Of a stretch of DNA of 19,277 nucleotides, positions 7,549 through 15,099 are shown piece after piece. The notes beneath the pieces are model-generated. The model saw only the letters and a list, made by a program, of their open reading frames with translations, ran no database searches and was not told the DNA's origin. Where the stretch lies: positions 1 through 19,277 of the forward strand of contig JAWLFN010000022.1 of NCBI GenBank assembly GCA_041685555.1, written 5' to 3'. Each line of letters starts with the position of its first letter. Position 1 is the first letter of the stretch. The translations under genes and the position numbers were made by a program. Source of the DNA: PWQG01 sp041685555. GTDB taxonomy: Bacteria > Pseudomonadota > Gammaproteobacteria > Pseudomonadales > Pseudohongiellaceae.

Positions 7549-8766
7549 TTACTGGTCGTACTTCGCCAGTTCCTTGCGGGCCACCACTCGACGATGCACC
7601 TCATCGGGACCATCCGCCAGCCGCAGTGTGCGCTGACTGGTCCACAGACCGGCCAGGGGGAAGTCCTGCGATACGCCGGCCGCACCATGAATCTGTATGG
7701 CCCGGTCGATGACCCGGAGCGCCATGTTCGGCACCGCCACTTTGATCTGCGAAATCGCATCCCTGGCGGCCTTGTTGCCGATGGTGTCCATCAGATAGGC
7801 GGCTTTCAGCACCAGCAGACGGCACATCTCGATCTCGATACGGCTGTCGGCGATGACATCGTAGTTGCCGCCGAGTTCAGCCAGCGGCCTGCCGAAGGCC
7901 TTGCGGCTCAGCGAACGCTGACACATCAGCTCCAGCGCCTTCTCGGCGGCGCCGATGGACCGCATGCAGTGATGGATGCGACCCGGCCCAAGGCGCCCCT
8001 GGGAGATCTCGAATCCGCGGCCGCGCCCGAGGATGATATTGGACTCTGGCACTCGTACGTTATTGAAACGGATATGCATGTGTCCATGTGGCGCATCGTC
8101 GTGGCCGAAAACACACATCGGCCGCACCACCTCGACTCCGGGTGCGTCCATCGGCACCAGAATCTGTGACTGACGCTGGTGTTTGGGCGCCTCGGCATCG
8201 GTCACCACCATCACGATCATGATTTCGCAGCGTGCGTCCCCGGCACCGGAGATATAGAATTTCTCTCCGTTGATGACCCATTCACCATTTTCCAGCACGG
8301 CGCTGGTGCTGATATTGGTGGCATCCGAGGAGGCGACATCCGGCTCGGTCATGGCAAAGGCGGAGCGGATCTTTCCAGCCAACAACGGTTCCAGCCACTG
8401 TTTTTTCTGCTCGTCCGAACCGTAGCGCTCCAGCACTTCCATATTGCCGGTGTCCGGTGCGCTACAGTTGAAAGATTCCGCCGCCAGTCGACTGCGACCC
8501 ATGATCTCCGCCAGGTGTGCATATTCGAGATTGGATATACCGGCACCCCCCTGACTCTTGGGCAGGAAAAAATTCCACAACCCCAGTGAACGGGCCTTGT
8601 CCTTCAACCCTTCCAGTATTTCCTCCTGGCGGGGGGTATGCGACCAGCGATCTCCTGCCGCCACTTCTCGCTGATACTCGGGCTCCACCGCCGCGACCTC
8701 AACTTCCACGAAAGTGCGGATCTTTTCCCTGATCTCCTGCATGCTTTCTGATAATCCGAGTTCCAT
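7549..8766 (-). CDS. Acyl-CoA dehydrogenase, ACAD10/11-like subgroup
   Basis: A 405-residue FAD enzyme that introduces an alpha-beta double bond into acyl-CoA and passes electrons to ETF. The N-terminal helical domain covers about residues 1-135 (LGLWNFFLPKSQGGAG). The middle beta-domain has the FAD/substrate motif FAMTEPDVASSDATN (137-151) and INGEKFYISGAG. The C-terminal helical domain has SRKAFGRPLAELGG and IQIHGAAGVSQD (358-368). The catalytic base position reads ADGPDEVHR, giving Asp385 where short- and medium-chain enzymes have Glu. GPGRIHHCMR also matches the ACAD10/11 branch, whose characterised members act on 4-hydroxyacyl chains or their phosphorylated forms. The start at 8766 has GAGG about 8 bases upstream. 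An in-frame ATG at 8838 would overlap the preceding gene and lacks support. It is probably in an operon with the SDR before it (46-bp gap) and the flavoprotein after it. Confidence 0.93.
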   Translation of the reverse strand: MELGLSESMQEIREKIRTFVEVEVAAVEPEYQREVAAGDRWSHTPRQEEILEGLKDKARSLGLWNFFLPKSQGGAGISNLEYAHLAEIMGRSRLAAESFNCSAPDTGNMEVLERYGSDEQKKQWLEPLLAGKIRSAFAMTEPDVASSDATNISTSAVLENGEWVINGEKFYISGAGDARCEIMIVMVVTDAEAPKHQRQSQILVPMDAPGVEVVRPMCVFGHDDAPHGHMHIRFNNVRVPESNIILGRGRGFEISQGRLGPGRIHHCMRSIGAAEKALELMCQRSLSRKAFGRPLAELGGNYDVIADSRIEIEMCRLLVLKAAYLMDTIGNKAARDAISQIKVAVPNMALRVIDRAIQIHGAAGVSQDFPLAGLWTSQRTLRLADGPDEVHRRVVARKELAKYDQ

Positions 8767-8812
8767 GTACCAATCCTCTTCTTCGGTGATGATCGTAGGG
8801 TAAGCCGCCAGG

Positions 8813-9577
8813 TCAGCCTGTGATGGTGCCGCCGCCATCGACGACCAGGGTCTGTCCAGTCACAAAACTGCCGGCATTCGAAGCCAGATAGATGGCCGCA
8901 CCCGCGATCTCGTCGGGTTCGCCGATTCTGCGCAGCGGATATTTCGACACAGTTGCCTTGTAGGTCTCCGGGTTTTCCCATAATGCCCTGGCGAAGTCTG
9001 TCCGGATCAGCCCCGGGGCGATACAGTTGACACGGATATTTTTCGGCCCCCACTCCACCGCCAGGTTGCGGGCAATCTGCATATCAGCGGCCTTGGAGAT
9101 TCCGTACGCCCCCAACACGTCGGTCCCTTTCAATCCGGCAATGGAGGATACGATGACCACGGCACCTCCACCCTTCTCTGCCATGCCCGGCAGCACCATC
9201 TGGCAAAGACGGTGTGCACTTCCGATGTTGGCATGCATGATCTTGTCGAAAGCCTCGTCGGGGATATCCTGTGAAGGGCCATAGTACGGGTTCAGGGCCG
9301 CGTTGATCACGAGGACGTCGATCTTGCCGAAATGCTCCCTGGTTGTGTCCACCAACGCCTGCAGCTGCTCGCGATAATTGATATTGCAGGCCACCGGCAA
9401 CGCTTTGCCACCGTTCTCCCGGATTCCGCCAGCAACTTCCTCACAAGCCTCCTGCCGGCGACTGGAAACCACCACTCGTGCGCCCGCATCAGCCATCCGC
9501 TCGGCGATGGCCCTGCCGATTCCCTTCGTGGAGCCGGTGATCAGTGCCACCTTGCCCGTCAGATCAAACAGATTCAC
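8813..9577 (-). CDS. Short-chain dehydrogenase/reductase, probable 3-hydroxyacyl or alcohol dehydrogenase
   Basis: A 254-residue classical SDR. The cofactor loop is TGSTKGIG (14-21), with an SSRR segment after beta-strand 2 (38-41) that suggests NADP(H). The structural NNAG motif is replaced by INAA (91-94). The catalytic residues are Ser144/145 (VSSIAG), Tyr158 and Lys162 (YGISK), and VDGGGTITG closes the fold. The start is GTG at 9577, fixed by GGGAGGA with about 5-6 bases spacing. The open frame continues to an ATG at 9619, but that adds a non-homologous head. It is the first gene after the candidate promoter at 9646-9675 and precedes the acyl-CoA dehydrogenase, so a role in the same acyl-CoA pathway is likely. 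The substrate is not deducible. Confidence 0.9.
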   Translation of the reverse strand: MNLFDLTGKVALITGSTKGIGRAIAERMADAGARVVVSSRRQEACEEVAGGIRENGGKALPVACNINYREQLQALVDTTREHFGKIDVLVINAALNPYYGPSQDIPDEAFDKIMHANIGSAHRLCQMVLPGMAEKGGGAVVIVSSIAGLKGTDVLGAYGISKAADMQIARNLAVEWGPKNIRVNCIAPGLIRTDFARALWENPETYKATVSKYPLRRIGEPDEIAGAAIYLASNAGSFVTGQTLVVDGGGTITG

Positions 9578-9645
9578 TGGGTCCTCCCTGCGCCATTCAG
9601 CGCCCGCCTTCACAATCATAAATACGATGAATAATAAGAGTCTTC

Positions 9646-9675
9646 ATTATAACAGCACCAGAATCCCATTGTCTG
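9646..9675 (-). promoter_or_regulatory. Candidate sigma70 promoter for the SDR - acyl-CoA dehydrogenase - flavoprotein operon
   Basis: On the minus strand the -10 is a perfect TATAAT (9646-9651), 18 bases after CAGACA (9670-9675, four of six matches to TTGACA). It lies in the gap between the two SDR genes, about 70 bp before the GTG start at 9577, in sequence clearly richer in A and T than its surroundings. This splits the gene block into two transcription units, although read-through from upstream remains possible. Confidence 0.65.
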
Positions 9676-9684
9676 CCCGATTCC

Positions 9685-10527
9685 TCAGCCTTCAGCGGGA
9701 TCCGGGTTCATCCAGTCCCGCCTGCCCTTGCTGATGCTGGTGCCTCCGTCGACCGGAATGACCGCGCCATTGGTGTAGGCACCAGCACGTGATGTCAGAT
9801 AGATCAGCAGGCCGGCAATTTCTTCAGGCTGTCCGATCCGGCCCAGGGGACAATCATTCCGGATATCATCTCCATACTCCCGGATCACGAAATCGGCCAT
9901 CCTGGAATGGAAAAAGCCCGGCGCCATGGCGTTGACGGTAATGCCACGCGGCCCAAGGTCCACGGCCAGCGTCCGGGTCAGGTGATGCACCGCAGCCTTG
10001 CTGGCGGAGTAGGCGAACGTCGGCACCCGCTGCACGATCGGCACATGCAGACCATCCATGGAGCCGATATTGATGACCCGGGCCGGATCACCCGGGGTCG
10101 CGGCCCGCTGCAGCAGATCCACGGTATCCCGGGTCAGGGAGAAAACTGCATCCACATTGGTGCGCATGACCTTGTCGAAACCGGCATCGGGATATTCCTC
10201 CAGCTTCGCGCCCCAGTTGGCCCCGGCATTATTCACCAGAATGGACAGACCATCATAACGCTCCACCAGATGGGCCACGACTCGTGCCCGGTCCTCGGCG
10301 ACGGTGATATCGGCAGCCACCGCCGTACAATCCCCGAAAACTGACAGGTGGGACAGGGCACGATCGCATTTTTCCTGCCGACGGGAGGCGATGGTGACGC
10401 GGACCCCACTGCGTAACAGCGTCTCCGCCATGATCAAGCCCAGACCACTGCTGCCACCAGTGACCAGCGCCGTCTTGCCCTGCAGAGAGAACAGTCCGTC
10501 CAGCTCCAGCTTTCCTGCCTCACTCAT
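9685..10527 (-). CDS. Short-chain dehydrogenase/reductase
   Basis: A 280-residue classical SDR with a short N-terminal extension (1-15) and a charged C-terminal tail (about 266-280). The motifs are TGGSSGLG (23-30), an ASRRQ segment (48-52) suggesting NADP(H), NNAG (99-102), IGSMDG with catalytic Ser156, and YSASK with Tyr173 and Lys177. The C-terminal VDGGTSIS is also present. It overlaps the end of the CurA-like gene by 8 bp (ATGAGTGA) and has a GAGG ribosome site 6 bases before its ATG, so the two are translationally coupled. The pair probably acts on a common carbonyl compound. It is about 38% similar by eye to the neighbouring SDR only in the motif regions, so it is a separate subfamily rather than a recent duplicate. 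Confidence 0.9.
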   Translation of the reverse strand: MSEAGKLELDGLFSLQGKTALVTGGSSGLGLIMAETLLRSGVRVTIASRRQEKCDRALSHLSVFGDCTAVAADITVAEDRARVVAHLVERYDGLSILVNNAGANWGAKLEEYPDAGFDKVMRTNVDAVFSLTRDTVDLLQRAATPGDPARVINIGSMDGLHVPIVQRVPTFAYSASKAAVHHLTRTLAVDLGPRGITVNAMAPGFFHSRMADFVIREYGDDIRNDCPLGRIGQPEEIAGLLIYLTSRAGAYTNGAVIPVDGGTSISKGRRDWMNPDPAEG

Positions 10528-11548
10528 GATCGGCCTCGTCCGCGATCTTCACCAGCTGCTTGCCGAAGTTACGGCCACGCAACAATCCCCGGAACAGTTC
10601 CGGTGCGTTCTCCAGCCCCTCGCCAATCGATTCGCGATACCGGATACGGCCCTCCCGGACCCATGCACCCAATTGCTCCGTGGCCTCCCGCCAGCGGTCC
10701 TGCCATTCAGTCACCACGAAAAACCGATGTTCAGGCGTATCCTCCAAAGCACCGAGAATATGGAAAGGCGTCTCCGCCTTGCTCAGATCCTCGTCATTAT
10801 AGTTGGACACAAAACCGCAGATCGGGACGCGGGCCCCGTGGTTCAGCAATGGCGCCACGGCACGCGTGACATCCCCCCCGACATTCTCGAAATATACATC
10901 GATGCCGTCCGGGCAGGCCTTTTGCAGCTTGGCAGGGAGGTCACCGGACTTATAGTCGATGCAGTCATCGAAGCCCAGCTCCTGCTTCACGAATCGGCAT
11001 TTTTCCTCGCCTCCAGCGATGCCGACTACCCGTAAGCCCTTGATCTTTGCCAGTTGACCGACCACGGATCCCACGGCTCCGGAGGCCGCGGCCACCACCA
11101 GCGTCTCGCCGGATCGGGGCTTGCCGACTTCCGTCAGACCGAACCAGGCGGTTCGCCCGGGCATTCCGATCACGCCCAGGTGGGCGGATAGCGGTCCATT
11201 ATCCGGATTGACCCGCATCAGGCGGGGGTCGTCCCCGTCAGCCACCAGCATTGTCTGCCAGCCCATGTGCGCGGTCAGGTAGTCGCCCTCCTTCCATCTG
11301 TCCGAGCGCGATTCGATGACCACACCGGCGGACTCGCCCACCATCACATCACCGATCTCCATCGGAGCGGCATAGGATTTCATGTCATTCATGCGTCCAC
11401 GCATGTAGGGATCCAGAGACAGCCACAGCACCCGCACCAGGATCTCGCCGTCCTGCAATGGCGGCAGCTCGACTTCCTGCCATTCGAAGCAGCTGTCATC
11501 TGGCTCTCCGACAGGTCGCCTTGCCATCACTATCTTTTTGTTTTTCAT
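10520..11548 (-). CDS. NADP-dependent medium-chain oxidoreductase of the CurA / prostaglandin-reductase type
   Basis: A 342-residue zinc-free MDR enzyme that reduces the C=C bond of enones or enals with NADPH (CurA/YncB, leukotriene B4 dehydrogenase group). Evidence: LSLDPYMRGRM (44-54), the family signature of the catalytic domain; GWQTMLV; GMPGRTAWFGL (128-138); and the nucleotide loop AAASGAVGSVVGQLAK (153-168), followed by GIAGGEEKC for NADPH. CIDYK and YFENVGGD are also present. No zinc-ligand pattern is visible. The start is ATG 11548 with AAAGGA about 12 bases upstream, slightly long but the only good choice. The open frame runs on to 12265, but that part is antisense to the gene at 11715-13223. 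It overlaps the downstream SDR, suggesting sequential reduction or oxidation of an unsaturated carbonyl. Confidence 0.92.
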   Translation of the reverse strand: MKNKKIVMARRPVGEPDDSCFEWQEVELPPLQDGEILVRVLWLSLDPYMRGRMNDMKSYAAPMEIGDVMVGESAGVVIESRSDRWKEGDYLTAHMGWQTMLVADGDDPRLMRVNPDNGPLSAHLGVIGMPGRTAWFGLTEVGKPRSGETLVVAAASGAVGSVVGQLAKIKGLRVVGIAGGEEKCRFVKQELGFDDCIDYKSGDLPAKLQKACPDGIDVYFENVGGDVTRAVAPLLNHGARVPICGFVSNYNDEDLSKAETPFHILGALEDTPEHRFFVVTEWQDRWREATEQLGAWVREGRIRYRESIGEGLENAPELFRGLLRGRNFGKQLVKIADEADHE

Positions 11549-11589
11549 GAAGTTACATATTCCTTTGTTGAAAGAACGGATTATGGTCC

Positions 11590-11619
11590 ATACTAGCCCA
11601 GTGGGCTGTGCAGCGACAA
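11590..11619 (-). promoter_or_regulatory. Weak candidate promoter for the CurA-like gene
   Basis: TTGTCG (11614-11619) and TAGTAT (11590-11595) are 18 bases apart on the minus strand, about 40 bp before the ATG. The spacer holds a 5-bp dyad (AGCCC-AGT-GGGCT) that could be an operator. Each box matches consensus at four of six positions only. Confidence 0.3.
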
Positions 11620-11674
11620 GCGATACCCCGTCACGCAAGCGGGCCACAAACTCACGCCACGCTGCCTTTTTGGG

Positions 11675-11680
11675 TATACT
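11675..11680 (+). promoter_or_regulatory. Candidate -10 element for the exported repeat protein
   Basis: TATACT in the context TTTTTGGGTATACTGCCC, about 35 bp before the start codon at 11715. No convincing -35 box is found at the right distance. Similar GGTATA(C/T)TG words precede ompA and phoR. Confidence 0.35.
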
Positions 11681-11714
11681 GCCCGTACCCCTCACTCGAT
11701 AATGGTGGATGATC

Positions 11715-13223
11715 ATGGCGCTTCGATACAGGTCACCTCCCACTTCGCCGACCCGCCCCCCGGCCGTCACAGGGATCACCAACGGCCGGCGACGGCCCCT
11801 TGTCTTGTCCTCATGGCTTCTCGGCCTGCTGCTTTCCGTGACCACGGTGGCACAACCCGCCGGCGACCAGCGCTCGATGCTGCGTAGCATCGAGGATGCC
11901 GAAGCGCTGCTGCAGGAGCGGGAACGAAGCACAAACCCCTTGGACCTCGCACTGATCGAGCCACTGCGCAGCCTGGCAGAACTGCACCTGAGTGCTGGCC
12001 GCCTGAACACCGCCGAGTCGCTACTGAACCGGCAGCTGGAGATCCAGCGCGTCAACGGTGGCCTGCATAGCGCCGCACAGATTCCGGTGCTGGAATCACT
12101 GATCCGCATCCAGATCGCACGCCGTGACTGGGAAGGCGCGCGGGATTCCATCAGCAATCTGGTATGGATCCATACACGGACCGATGATATCAATGCGGGG
12201 GAGCAGCTGGCGGGCATGCAACGAGCCCGTGCCTGGCTGATGTTGTTGCTGCAACGTGATGCCACGGACCGGGAGGCGCGACACCTGTTGATGTATCGGA
12301 AGGTCTCCGAGCAGATGCAGCGGCTGACCGAGGAGCGGTTTGACGAGAACGATATGCGCCAGCTGCCCTATCTGTTCGAGGCCAGCCGCGCAGACCTGGC
12401 CATCGCCCTCACCATCATGCAGAACCCGCTGACAGGGCAGGCGCTGCTCGAACGCATGGAAGGCATCCGCAGCCGACCGATCCGACCGGGTTATACCATC
12501 ACTTCCGTCGCGGAACTGGAAGCGGCGTATGGCTCCAAGGTGGACACGGTGGCCGAGCGGTCATTCAGGCGGTATATGCGCGATCATTCCTCGATGCTGG
12601 ACCGGATGCGAGAGATTGCCGAAGCCAATGACGACGCTGAAGCGCATGCCATGCTGACGGTGTATCGGGGAGACGCCACATTGATGCGACAACAATACGA
12701 ACACCGCACCGGAAGACTCGCGGGACCACAGCGCGGGAGAGGCTCTCTGGGCACAGCGGTGACGCACTACCGTGACGCCTTCGAACAACTCCGCGCCCTG
12801 GGTCATGACAATCAGAGCCTGATGGAGCGTTTTGGCTGCCCGTCACTGCTGCCCATGGATACACTGTTCCTGAAACTGCAGGACTACCCGGTATGCGCGC
12901 GTAACGAGGAGGGTGATCCACAACTGGCAACGGATGCTCCCCTGCTCGGCAGTAAATTGCCCGGCTTCTCGTACGAACTCCCCATGCTGCCCGGAGAGCG
13001 GCAATCGGACATTGCCACGGGTACCTTTGCCGTCGACATCGGGCACAACGGCCAGATCGCCAACAGCGATGTGGTCGAGGCATTCCCCGAAGAGGCCGCT
13101 CATCGAGCCGAAATCCGCCGACTGATGGCCAATCTTCAGTTTCGCCCGGCACTGGAGCCGGACGGCGGCGCCACCCGCACGGAAAATCTGCTCATGGTGA
13201 TGCAGCTGGAAGCCGACAACTGA
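11715..13223 (+). CDS. Exported helical-repeat (TPR-like) protein with C-terminal TonB-C-like domain, function unknown
   Basis: A 502-residue protein. The N-terminus has an RRR stretch (25-27) followed by a hydrophobic core (LVLSSWLLGLLLSVTTVA, 29-46) and Q47, consistent with a signal peptide cut near VAQ. Mature residues 55-170 form amphipathic helical pairs that look like divergent TPRs (LIEPLRSLAELHLSAGRLNTAESLL is one pair). A mostly helical middle follows at about 170-410. Residues about 425-500 resemble a TonB C-terminal fold: TGTFAVDIGHNGQI, SDVVEAFPEE, LMANLQFRPALEPDGG. There is no proline-rich TonB spacer and no ExbB/ExbD neighbour, so energy transduction is doubtful. I chose ATG 11715 (GGTGG six bases upstream); ATG 11709 adds only two residues. 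It is divergent from the CurA-like gene and convergent with a CoA-transferase. I do not recognise a named function. Confidence 0.75.
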   Translation: MALRYRSPPTSPTRPPAVTGITNGRRRPLVLSSWLLGLLLSVTTVAQPAGDQRSMLRSIEDAEALLQERERSTNPLDLALIEPLRSLAELHLSAGRLNTAESLLNRQLEIQRVNGGLHSAAQIPVLESLIRIQIARRDWEGARDSISNLVWIHTRTDDINAGEQLAGMQRARAWLMLLLQRDATDREARHLLMYRKVSEQMQRLTEERFDENDMRQLPYLFEASRADLAIALTIMQNPLTGQALLERMEGIRSRPIRPGYTITSVAELEAAYGSKVDTVAERSFRRYMRDHSSMLDRMREIAEANDDAEAHAMLTVYRGDATLMRQQYEHRTGRLAGPQRGRGSLGTAVTHYRDAFEQLRALGHDNQSLMERFGCPSLLPMDTLFLKLQDYPVCARNEEGDPQLATDAPLLGSKLPGFSYELPMLPGERQSDIATGTFAVDIGHNGQIANSDVVEAFPEEAAHRAEIRRLMANLQFRPALEPDGGATRTENLLMVMQLEADN

Positions 13224-13242
13224 TATCGTCCAGGACGGCAGC

Positions 13243-14454
13243 TCAGCGGCGTCGGGACTCAAGGACCACGCCAGCCTGAAGCAGCGCATCGATCCGCTCA
13301 TCATCCAGACCGGCTTCGCTCAGCAACTCCCTCGTGTGCTCTCCGTACCGGGGTGGCAGTCGCCTCATTCCTCCCGGCGTCCGTGAGAACTTGATCGGTA
13401 CCCCTGTCATCCGGTACCAGTCCTGCTCCAGCACCATGTTTCTGTGACGTGTATGCGGATGACTGTACACCTGCCCGGTGTCATTGATGGGTCCTGCCGG
13501 CAGCCCCTGGGCAAGAAGCTCTTCACAGAACGTGGTGCCATCGTGCTTCATCAGTCGCGATTCCAGCTCCTGCTTCAACGCGCCACGATTCCGCACTCGA
13601 TCAGCGTTGCTGGCGAAACGCTCGTCCGCGGTCAGTTCTGGCGCGGCCAGGACATCACAAAGCCTGCTGAAGGCGCGATCGTTGCCAGCCCCGATGAATA
13701 TGTCCACCGTCGCAGTGCGGAAGGTGTCGTACGGGCTGATGTTCGGGTGCGCGTTACCGGAGGGTTCCGGCACATTGCCCGACAAACCATAGTTGACGAC
13801 ATGCGGATGCATCAATGAAACCGCGCAATCGTACAGGGTCATGTCGATGTACTGTCCGCGACCCGACCGATGACGTTCCTGCAGCGCCATCAGTATGGCA
13901 ATGGCCGAATATAGCCCTGTCCCCATGTCCACCATGGCCACACCCAGCCGGGTCGGGTCGCCGCCTTCGGCGCCGTTGACGCTGAACCAGCCGGCCATGG
14001 CCTGCACGATGGCATCATAACCCGGGAAACCGCCCAGCGGCCCATCGGCGCCGAACCCGCTGATCCGACAATGTACCAGCTTCGGAAAACGCTTTTTCAA
14101 TACCTGCTCGTAGCCCAGCCCCCACTTTTCCATGGCACCGGGTTTATAGTTCTCGAGCAATACATCCGCGTTCTCCAGCAACTCCAGCAACAGCCCACGG
14201 CCTTCACTGGTACCCAGATCGAGACCCATGGAACGCTTGTTGCGGTTCACACCGATGAAATACGCCGCATCTTCCTCGTGGAACGGCGGGCCCCAGTCAC
14301 GGACCTCGTCGCCCCGGGGCGGTTCAATCTTGATGATTTCGGCGCCGTGATCACCCAGTACCTGGGTACAATACGGCCCCCCCAGCACGCGGGACAGGTC
14401 GACCACGCGTATACCGTCCAGTGTGCCCTTGCCGGTGGAATGTCTGTCCATCAT
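13243..14454 (-). CDS. CaiB/BaiF family (class III) CoA-transferase
   Basis: A complete 403-residue enzyme, usual family length. The order is GIRVVDLSRVLGGPYC (14-29), GDHGAEIIKIEPP (34-46), NRNKRSMGLDL (70-80), DVLLENYKPG, CRISGFGADGP (129-139), and VDMGTG with the probable catalytic Asp176. RHRSGRGQYIDM and the late GPINDTGQVYSHPH region complete the fold. The head PPRGDEVRDWGPPF is closer to formyl-CoA / succinyl-CoA type members than to the enzyme at the left edge, but the donor and acceptor cannot be assigned. The start at 14454 overlaps the ubiC stop as ATGA with GAGG four bases upstream, so translation is coupled to ubiC. It is convergent with the exported repeat protein across a 19-bp gap. 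Confidence 0.93.
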   Translation of the reverse strand: MMDRHSTGKGTLDGIRVVDLSRVLGGPYCTQVLGDHGAEIIKIEPPRGDEVRDWGPPFHEEDAAYFIGVNRNKRSMGLDLGTSEGRGLLLELLENADVLLENYKPGAMEKWGLGYEQVLKKRFPKLVHCRISGFGADGPLGGFPGYDAIVQAMAGWFSVNGAEGGDPTRLGVAMVDMGTGLYSAIAILMALQERHRSGRGQYIDMTLYDCAVSLMHPHVVNYGLSGNVPEPSGNAHPNISPYDTFRTATVDIFIGAGNDRAFSRLCDVLAAPELTADERFASNADRVRNRGALKQELESRLMKHDGTTFCEELLAQGLPAGPINDTGQVYSHPHTRHRNMVLEQDWYRMTGVPIKFSRTPGGMRRLPPRYGEHTRELLSEAGLDDERIDALLQAGVVLESRRR

Positions 14455-15020
14455 GCTCCCTCGTCCATCCGCTGCCTTGATTCACGTTCTCGTATGCATT
14501 TCCTTAAGGCCGGCAGAAAAAATTCGGCTACCAGCAACGGTCTGTTCTGCCGAAAGAACAGGGAACGACGGCCCCATATTCCGTCACTGGAACGGGCCAC
14601 TTCCATGGCGCCACGCCGGATCTGTCTGTGGCGAAACAGAATGGCACCAAGCGGCGTATCCTGGAGCACGGTCAGCCGACGCAGATCACCACGCAGACTG
14701 TCCACCGGTATGAGTGTATGGGCCACCACCCAGGGTTCATCATTACCGGTCAACACCACCTGCCGGGACCACATCATGCGTGACTGGCAACGCGGCGACA
14801 GACAGGCCGAGAGGGTGGGCGAATGACAGCGTTGCCAGCCTTCCTCCTGGACCAGGACTTCGAAGCGGCCCGAACTGAGCTGCTGCAGACGGCGGGTCAG
14901 AGAACCCCGATCCCGTAGCCAGCGCCGCAGCACCGGATCGGATTTCAGTAGCCCCCTGTCCTCCGGCATCCAGCCCAGCTCACTGTCAGCCCGCAATCGT
15001 TGATGTGCTGTCACCTTCAT
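14451..15020 (-). CDS. ubiC: Chorismate pyruvate-lyase (UbiC)
   Basis: A 189-residue cytoplasmic enzyme that splits chorismate into 4-hydroxybenzoate and pyruvate, the first committed step of ubiquinone synthesis. The conserved plan is complete: RRWLRDRGSLTRRL (32-45), WSRQVVLTGND with R86 (equivalent to E. coli R76), EPWVVAHTLIP (95-105), TPLGAILF (122-129), GIWGRRSLF (147-155) and PLLVAEFFLP with E166 (equivalent to E155). It is slightly longer than E. coli UbiC because of a charged C-terminal tail. The start at 15020 has GGGAG 12 bases upstream, rather distant, so translation may be weak. The usual partner ubiA is not next to it; a CoA-transferase overlaps its stop by 4 bp instead. The only upstream space is a strong hairpin after ompA. 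Confidence 0.93.
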   Translation of the reverse strand: MKVTAHQRLRADSELGWMPEDRGLLKSDPVLRRWLRDRGSLTRRLQQLSSGRFEVLVQEEGWQRCHSPTLSACLSPRCQSRMMWSRQVVLTGNDEPWVVAHTLIPVDSLRGDLRRLTVLQDTPLGAILFRHRQIRRGAMEVARSSDGIWGRRSLFFRQNRPLLVAEFFLPALRKCIRERESRQRMDEGA

Positions 15021-15043
15021 GGCAGAGGCACTCCCTCAACGCA

Positions 15044-15075
15044 GAAGGCTCCCGGCCTTTCGGCGGGGAGCCTTC
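15044..15075 (-). terminator. Strong hairpin between ompA and ubiC, terminator or attenuator
   Basis: A perfect 10-bp stem (GAAGGCTCCC / GGGAGCCTTC) is extended by an inner GCC-TTTC-GGC stem across one G:G mismatch. It lies 24 bp after the ompA stop and 24 bp before the ubiC start. On the minus strand it is followed by TGCGTTGA, not a T-run, so termination may be partial. Confidence 0.6.
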
Positions 15076-15099
15076 CGAGGTCCCAGTGACAACGCCCAA

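Noticed and set aside
6599..7636. Plus-strand frame of about 345 codons opposite the flavoprotein
   Set aside because: Shadow frame of a high-GC gene, with no start signal and no family resemblance.
8813..10527. Adjacent SDR genes as a recent tandem duplication
   Set aside because: Beyond the shared family motifs the sequences, lengths and end regions differ, and the NNAG motif is altered in only one.
11549..12265. N-terminal extension of the CurA-like frame
   Set aside because: It is antisense to the exported repeat protein, Ser/Arg/Cys rich, without homology to the MDR family, and the family start falls at 11548.
11715..13223. True TonB energy transducer
   Set aside because: The cytoplasmic-membrane anchor plus proline-rich spacer and the ExbB/ExbD neighbours are missing.
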